Position numbers and translations under genes: made by a program
NCBI GenBank assembly: GCA_019914995.1
Contig: CM034135.1
Location: 1,242,501-1,306,500, forward strand
Direction of reading: 5' to 3'
DNA length: 64,000 bases
DNA from: Acanthochlamys bracteata
Taxonomy: Eukaryota > Streptophyta > Magnoliopsida > Pandanales > Velloziaceae
Notes under the pieces: model-generated
What the model was told of the DNA's origin: nothing
The model's database searches: none
Seen by the model: only the letters and a program-made list of their open reading frames with translations
Shown here: piece by piece, positions 57,454 through 64,000 of the stretch
Layout: every line of letters starts with the position of its first letter
Numbering within the stretch: position 1 is the stretch's first letter

Positions 57454-59997
57454 CTATCTGGTCAAAGTAGATTGCCTTGAGGTCAAGCACATGGCGTGGG
57501 ATGCACCAACTGCAACTTGGATAACATGATGATCCCCCAATTCTTCATTGTCCGAGAGAAACTTCACTTGAATAGGCACTGGTTGAATATCAGGTAGACC
57601 AGGAACCCCAAGCTGGCGATCCCTTGCATAACCCCACATGTATAGCTTCCCTGTGTCTGATAAGTATCAAACGGATAAAAACATTACATCAGACATACAA
57701 AGCCAAAACAGGAGAAATTTGATGAATGAATCTTAGAAATGCATATGTACAGGTAACTGCTGCTGAAGTTGAGCCACCACAAGCAATATAAACAACTCGT
57801 TCGTTGGATAATGCCTTTAGTAGAGCAGGTGATTTCTGACTTTCCATAGAAGGATGACCCAATTGACCATGGCCACCATGTCCCCAAGAAAAAACTTCAC
57901 CTTTGTCTTAGTGCATTGTAGACAACAGAAAGCTTTAGGATTAAGAGCAAGCAAAACAAATTTATTTGCTTGTTTTCAAAAATATTTGACTGAAGATAAT
58001 AAAGCAATACATAATGACAAGAAAGCCAACATACCAGATAATGCTAAAGAATGATAGCCACCACTTGCTATCTGAATAAGATTAATGCCCTGAAGGCTTG
58101 TAATCGGCTGTGGTCTCCAATCACTCACATTATTTCCCCTTCCTAACTCATAATTTGAATTTGCTGCAGCAGCAACAAATATGCTTGATCACATAAGTTA
58201 CTATTGGTTTTCACATAGAAAGGATAAATGAGCAGTAGCCATTTAAGATTGCACTTGACAGGTGACTAAGTATGCATAAAGAGTGCTAGGTCTTACCACC
58301 CCAGCTCCAGAGTTGGCCATCTGAAGTCAGCGCAATTGTGAAAAATCCACCACATGAAACAGCTGCAACAGGTACACCCAATGCCTTCACTCTGGTAGGA
58401 GTGCCGAGGGAGCCTGCCTCACCTGGGCCACCACCGCTACCGAGGCCCAACCTGCCATCTCCTTCATCTCGACCCCAAGTATAAAGTTCACCTACATTAG
58501 CATTTGAATCGCATAAGCAAGATACAAATTCTTGCAAGTTACTATTAGACTCCATTTCATATAACAGAAAGAAAAAGAAAGAAAAAACAAAAATGACAAC
58601 AACTTGATCTCTAGGTTGGATGAGAGAGAAGTAAAAACCTCCTCCTCACTCCTTTACACCCTTTCCAAACCAAACCCCCAACTAAAACCACTTTCCCAGC
58701 CAATATTTTGAGTTGTTCCACAGCTAAAATGCACTGTTAAAACTATGCAGAATGCATGTTAAGTTTGTGTTATCTGGATGACAATAGCTTAAAAAGCATG
58801 GAACGAACTCAATAAATTGCAATGTGATAATCCCATACATGAAACTACCAACTACCTTCACACAGTGACATGAACTTGTATGTCAGAGAAAAGAAGTATA
58901 CTTTCATTATGATATCTAGACCTCTCCACAGTGACTAACCCGCATCAGTGACAGCAGCAGTATGTGCTCCACTAGTAGCCAAATGGGATATCTTTCCACT
59001 CCAAGGGCCGTTTACACGTCTAGGTAATAACTCTCTTGTATAAACAGAATGGCCAAGAGCTCCAAATCCACCATAGCCCCTGAAAGTTTTTGCTAATATT
59101 GGTAAACACACAGAATTAATACAAAGCCACAAAATATAAGAAAAGAACAACCTAAATAACTGCATTCTTCATGAAAAAAGGTAAAGCTTGAAACAACAAT
59201 GTCTCTTTTAGAAGCACATTACCCAACCCCAACCAAGTTCTTCAAGTAATACTTGATCTTACACACTCTTAACATTTCTAAAACTGACCAAACACCGCAG
59301 CCCAAAGACAATAACAAAATGCCATGAAATTCTAGCACACTAAGGTATTAAACTTAACCACAAAATAATCATCATGAAGTTTCTTAACTGAAATTTCAGT
59401 AACTAAGTTGGACAAAATGCATGAGTAATGCACATTTCATGAATCCTACATTCTTGAGATTAAAACTTTACCAATCACCATAAAATCCTAAGATTAGAAG
59501 TACCAAATAGAATATAAATTGATCACTAACCAGGTAAACACCTCTCCTTGACGAGAGAGTGCAGCAGAGTGAATTCCACCAAGCACAACACTCCTAATCT
59601 TCTCGAGATTCGTATTGATCACCGGCTCAAACATAGACCTTTCATCACCAAGCCCTAATCTTCCTCCATCACCTTTACCCCAAACCCAAACCTTCCCATC
59701 AATAAGCAAAGCAGAGTGAAACAATCCGCAACAAACACCCACCTCCACAGCTTCACCAACAGATTCCGAACTACCAGCACGGCCCTGTGTAGGAGCAACG
59801 CGGAACTCGGTAGTGAAACGGAGGCCGAAAACGGGTGAAGGGTAGTGTCGTAATTCCTCCTTGCCGCCGCCCAGCTGTCCGGAACTCCCACGGCCCCATG
59901 ATAAGACCTCTAATGTTGAATCAAAGAAATGCGGAGACCGAGCGCCGCCGGCAGCCGCGGAGAGATACCTGCGGGGGAATATACGGCGGAGGGCCAT
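57454..59997 (-). CDS. RUG3: RCC1-repeat protein, RUG3-like, probably mitochondrial
   Basis: Six exons: 59531-59997, 58940-59079, 58297-58491, 58035-58163, 57751-57900 and 57454-57656; all phases agree, 427 residues. From the ATG at 59997 the protein starts MALRRIFPRRYLSAAAGG, a good mitochondrial presequence. Seven RCC1-type blades follow with the usual WGxGxxGxLG words: EVLSWGRGSSGQLGGG, KVWVWGKGDGGRLGLGD, EVFTWGYGGFGALGH, ELYTWGRDEGDGRLGLG, QLWSWGGANSNYELGRG, EVFSWGHGGHGQLGH and KLYMWGYARDRQLGVPG. The order and spacing match RUG3 of Arabidopsis, known to affect splicing of mitochondrial nad2 and complex I. An upstream in-frame ATG at 60039 (MDHCVER) would weaken the presequence and reach into the shared promoter, so 59997 is preferred. 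The junction near 57656 uses ACACAGGG as exon start, giving TYTGK where homologues have TDTGK. Intact. Confidence 0.88.
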
Positions 59998-60185
59998 TGA
60001 ATCAGCGCGGCACTGAGTGCGCTCCACACAGTGATCCAATTACGCCGAGCCTATACAAGGCATCCCTGGACGGCCCAACAAGTTAATCCACTACTAACTG
60101 ATCTAACTAAGCCAGCCCAAAACAAGTTAATCAACGAAGCTGAGAAGATGAGTTGTGATCTGGTTCGCCATTCTCGGTTCTCGCC
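59998..60185. promoter_or_regulatory. Bidirectional promoter between RUG3-like and GR-rich genes
   Basis: Only 188 bp separate the two divergent start codons. The interval holds GGCCCAAC at about 60072 and GCCCAA at about 60115 (TGGGCC and TGGGCT on the minus strand) and no clear TATA box. Both products look mitochondrial, so shared control is plausible. Confidence 0.55.
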
Positions 60186-63007
60186 ATGAGAAACTTAACT
60201 AGGCTCGCCGCCCACCCGACTCCACACCCCACCACCGCCGCCTTCTCTACGTTCTCCGGCGCCGGCGGACGTGGCCGTGGACGAGGTTCTTTCCCTCCTT
60301 TTCCTCGTGTCCCTGGCGAACCTTCTCCTTCCTCCTCGGCCGACGACAATGACAACAACAGCAGCAGCAACAATAGCAACACTAATGAAGACTCGTTCCT
60401 TTCAACCATGGCCGCCGCGCTCGGCCGTGGCCGCGGTGGTCCTCACGCGCCTGCTCCGCTACCTTCTTCGCCTTCACTTCCGCCCTTCTCTAACTTGATA
60501 TCCGCAGCCGTCGGACGTGGCCGCGGTGGGAACCGCACGCCGTATACTGATATGTCCCAAGAATCGCAGGGGTCTAAGAAACCAATCTTTTTTCGAAGGG
60601 AAGAAGATTCCGATAAGTTCCAGTTCGCCGATGCCGACGAGGAGGAGGAAAAGGTCAGCAAACTTGCATCTTTGCCACGGATAATTTCCCCTGGTTCTGC
60701 TGGTACTGGTCGAGGGAAACCTTTGAAACTGGGAGTTGAACCAATGTCTAAACAGGCTGAAGTTAACAGGCATCTACGACCACGCGCCCCGATTGGTGCT
60801 CGTGAGCCTGGCTCTTCTTCACAAGCAAAGATCAATGTTGAAGAAGCTGTTAGGAAAGCCAAGGAGGCGCTTTCACGTGGGGGACCTGGTGTCAGAGGTC
60901 GGGGTAGAGGAAGTGGCCCTGGGAGAGGTAGGGGCAGAGGAAGAGGAAGAGGAGGACGGGATACAGCAGAGGAATTTGAGTTGTATGTTGGGAATAATGC
61001 TGATGGGCAGAAGCTTGAGAAGAGGCTTGGAGAGACGAATATGAATAAGCTTGTTGAAGGGTTTGAGGACCTCGGCTTGCGTGTGTTGCCGTCTCCAAGC
61101 GAAGAGGCTTATCTTGATGCTCTGCATACGAATAATTTGGTATGTTTAGGTGGAGATGCTTGGTTGAAGTTAATGGTTTCTTTAGGTTTTGATTTGTGTC
61201 TTTGGAATTGTAATTTTAAATGCTCTTGTGCAGATTGAGTATGAGCCTGAGTACTTGATGCAATTCGATACAAACCCGGATATAGATGAGAAGCCCCCTA
61301 TGTCTCTAGATGAGTATATGGAGAAGATGAAGCCTTTCTTAATGGCATATGAAGGCATACAGAGCCAAGAGGAGTGGGAGGTAACTGTTATGGCTCCACA
61401 AAAAAATTGTTTGTATGCGTTTTTAGTAGTTCAGTTATGTTTTCTTTAGGATGTGCTGTTTTCCCAAGTTTGTTGCTGAGATGAACTACATGGTAAGTGT
61501 TACTTCTTGGATGTGAAAACCAAGTACTTCATAATAAAGCTTCAAGAAGATATAGTCCTATAGGCATTCACCTATGCTGATTTAAAATTTATTTCTACTA
61601 TGAATGTTAGTGGGAAAGTTTGAAAGCTGTAGTTTGATGGGTAAATATATATTTCAGAAAATACACCATCTTCATAAATTCGCTAGAAGAGTCGTTGAAG
61701 AGTTGTCTCATAATAGCCATTACATTTATGTCAATTACAGTCCCAAAATTATGATAACACATAATTTGAACATATTTTCTTTTCAGGACATTATGAAGGA
61801 AGTTCATGAAAAATTACCATATATGAAAGAGCTTATGGACATGTATGTTGGCCCAGACCTAGTAACTGCGAAGGTGCAGAATGAGGAGTTGGAACGAGTG
61901 GCCAAAACTCTTCCAGAGAATGCACCTTCTTCTGTAAAGAGTTTCACTGACCGCTGTCTTCTCTCTCTTCAGGTAATACCTTTTCTTTCATCTCCATCTG
62001 TTTGCTGAACTTGTGGTTGTTTTGTTAACACATGTGAAGTCTTTTGCAACTTTGTGATTATGACCATGGTCATGTGATTCTGTGTTCTTACATTCTCCTC
62101 AAGATTTATGAGTATATTCTATATGGTAATGTGCAACTAACTTAGAATTTGATGCATCTTGCTTTGAAATGTGTAACTAGTGCTGGCTTGATTTAGGATT
62201 TGTTTGGAGGTTGGGGTTTAGTGACAAAAGGACTGCAGGAAAGTTGGTCTATATTTGATTTTACTTACGGAGAATAGATCAAGGACATATTTGGTTGTCC
62301 TCTATCTGCAAGCAATGTGCTTCTTTGCTATGCTCAAGTCCTTGACACACCAGCCAGCTTCATTGTCATTTGTCAATAACTAGAATAGATACCTGAGGTG
62401 AGATTTAAAAGCGGTTAAATGCTATGTTTAGCAATGTGATTTGAAGTTCATTTATGGCTACTGGCATCTGTATTTGTGCAAGACTCAGTTTTATGCTTTC
62501 TAAAATGGTCTTGCCACAACAGTTAAGCTTGCATAGCACACTGAGCAACTTTTAGCAGCTCAAAACCAGTCAATGTGTTCATTTGGGGTGCTTTTGAACG
62601 TTGCTGCTGGCATTCAATCTAATCCAAACCTGATCCTATGGCTAGCTGAAGTGGTGAGAGAATTGTAACATCTAATAACTAATAGCAAAATATTTAGAAC
62701 ATGTAGACCTGCACGATTGGCTGTACACTGTGTGTATCGCAGAATGGTGCTAGACGATTCGCTGCGGGGCATAACTCACTTCAGGTCTTGAGTTTCACAG
62801 CATATTTGTGGTCAAAATAATATGCAGGAACATACAGCTATGACATAGTTTTTACATTTTTTTTCTAATAACACCTTATGTCAGTAGTGGGCTTTAATTC
62901 TTATGGGTTTTTTTGTTGTTGTGCAGAGTAACCCAGGATGGGGCTTTGATAAAAAATGCCAATTCATGGATAAATTGGTGTGGGAGGTCTCTCAACATTA
63001 CAAGTAA
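60186..63007 (+). CDS. Glycine/arginine-rich protein with conserved C-terminal domain, probably mitochondrial
   Basis: Four exons, 60186-61139, 61234-61380, 61787-61972 and 62927-63007, all phase 0; 455 residues. The N-terminus (MRNLTRLAAHPTPHPTTAAF) resembles a mitochondrial presequence. Residues 27-265 are low-complexity with several GRGRG clusters; the longest (about residues 235-260) alternates G and R. The C-terminal 190 residues form a conserved domain: GQKLEKRLGETNMNKLVEGF, PSPSEEAYLDALHTNN, EYLMQFDTNPDIDEKPPMSL, MKPFLMAYEGIQSQEEWE, VAKTLPENAPSSVKSFTDR, and the end NPGWGFDKKCQFMDKLVWE plus VSQHYK. I recall this tail from plant proteins annotated as hydroxyproline-rich (At1g53645-like); a mitochondrial ribosome link is possible but not shown by the sequence. 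The start is the first ATG, 188 bp from the divergent RUG3-like gene. Intact. Confidence 0.82.
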
Positions 63008-64000
63008 TAGGCATTGCTTAGTTGCCTAAAGGTTTCCCTGCCTTCATTTCAGAGTGATGAGAGAGAGAATCTTACTCTTTGGCACTAATCTTACTATCAT
63101 ATAATGAAGTTTTACTGAATTTCCACTGAGTTCAGGGATGATAGATTTTTCAGTCCAGCTTGGTTGTAAACATAGATATGTTTTAGAACAATTCTTTTGC
63201 CTTTAATGCTTTTTTAACAGTTGTCATCCTGATATGTACTGTATTACATTTTCTCATGAAATAAAGTTGTTTGTAGAATTTTCAGTTATCATAAAGAGTT
63301 GCAATGAGTCAAGTGTTATATTAGAGCAAGATTTTACCCTGGTGCCATTAAAAGACTGAGAATTGCTGCTACTGCTTCATAAGGATTGAAGAGATGCAAG
63401 CATTTACCAACTATAATAGCACAGATCAAAAAATACGTGCTTTTAGTGATATACAGGTATGCATGGTGGATCTCAATCATCTCTTGATGAGTTTACCTAC
63501 AATCACTCAGCTAGGGTATCAACATAAAACTCTCATTTGAAATGCTTCAGATTGACAGCAAGGTCTTCTACAGGACTAAACCAATGTATTTAACTTTGTG
63601 ATGAACTGTCCATCATTTCCTCCACTACATTAGGAGCTTTTGCCAGATTCGATGAACTTCATCTCACTAGCTGCAAACATTCGCCTATTCTCCAAAGGGC
63701 ACATCGCTTACACATCCCATAAATCAGTGCCTCTTGCAAATGATACTTGTTACCAACTTATCATAATTCCAAAGAACAATCAAACTAATGTGAGAAAACA
63801 GAAATGCCTCACCTATAAGGTAGTGCATTACAGGACAACAAATAGCTACTACAATCATCAGAATGTCAACATTGTGACACTAAAACCACACCTATATATG
63901 TCGGTGAATATTGATCTGATTTTTCTTTCGTTTGTATTGGCATTTGACGAAGCTTTCAAGGTTGCTCAAGCGAACTTTCATCAGTTCATCGCATAGCTAT
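63008..64000. other. 3' flank of the GR-rich gene and unassigned DNA
   Basis: The first 250 bp look like 3' UTR (GAAATAAAGTTG near 63259). A plus-strand frame at 63640-63996 is open for 118 codons but matches nothing I know and has no clear start context; the minus strand there also shows only short open pieces. It could hold the end of a gene beyond the window. Left unassigned. Confidence 0.3.

Noticed and set aside
60443..60862. Long minus-strand open frame within the GR-rich gene
   Set aside because: Antisense shadow of the GC-rich exon 1; the sense strand has a conserved domain and consistent splicing.
63640..63996. 118-codon open frame at the right edge
   Set aside because: No homology recognised and no promoter or splice context; might belong to a gene beyond the window, but this cannot be supported.

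Overview
This window looks like nuclear DNA of a eudicot plant. Genes are split by short GT-AG introns, the intergenic DNA is very AT-rich, and the proteins are plant types: a MYB-CC factor, a CTR1-like Raf kinase, a thylakoid-lumen FKBP, a CER2-type BAHD protein, a VIN3-like PHD protein and chloroplast FBPase II. One cytosolic tRNA-Ala(CGC) gene is present. I cannot name the species. There is no operon logic; genes are read as independent units, with exon joins placed by reading-frame continuity and family resemblance recalled from memory.

Layout, left to right. 207-1174 (+): 3' end of coproporphyrinogen III oxidase. 1965-2985 (-): decayed SRP-receptor beta. 3544-5692 (+): small type I membrane protein. 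6493-8627 (-): FKBP13. 10876-14262 (+): RBK-type receptor-like cytoplasmic kinase. 14.3-19.3 kb: gene-poor, AT-rich, with repeats. 19410-24972 (+): CTR1-like Raf kinase. 25879-29018 (-): proteasome lid subunit RPN12. 30616-38664 (-): a VIN3-like locus whose 5' exons look sound but whose 3' exon is decayed and lies 5 kb away behind repeats. 39192-39264 (-): tRNA-Ala. 41786-43368 (+): CER2-like gene with a nonsense codon. 43717-45377 (-): chloroplast FBPase II. 45.4-47.2 kb: a degenerate tandem-repeat-like tract. 47237-48788 (+): LLPH-like basic nucleolar-type protein. 49361-49634 (+): 5' fragment of SSADH. 50284-51323 (-): mitoribosomal mS33. 53689-55407 (+): APL-like MYB-CC factor. 57454-59997 (-): RUG3-like RCC1 protein. 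60186-63007 (+): glycine/arginine-rich protein, diverging from RUG3.

The sound genes are mostly housekeeping: haem/chlorophyll precursor synthesis, thylakoid folding, carbon metabolism, proteasome, and mitochondrial translation or RNA processing. TGGGCY (site II-like) elements sit upstream of FKBP13, mS33 and the divergent RUG3/GR-rich pair, as is known for plant organelle-related genes. About four loci (SRPRB, VIL 3' end, CER2-like, SSADH) carry frameshifts, stops or truncation, while neighbouring genes join cleanly in frame. This suggests real decay, perhaps after duplication, rather than uniformly poor sequence.

I found no convincing new multi-gene system. The observations most worth a second look are the TTTGCAAAA-rich quasi-periodic tract at 45.5-47.16 kb, the split VIN3-like locus, the HWD catalytic loop in the Raf kinase, and the roughly 190-bp bidirectional promoter between two probably mitochondrial genes.
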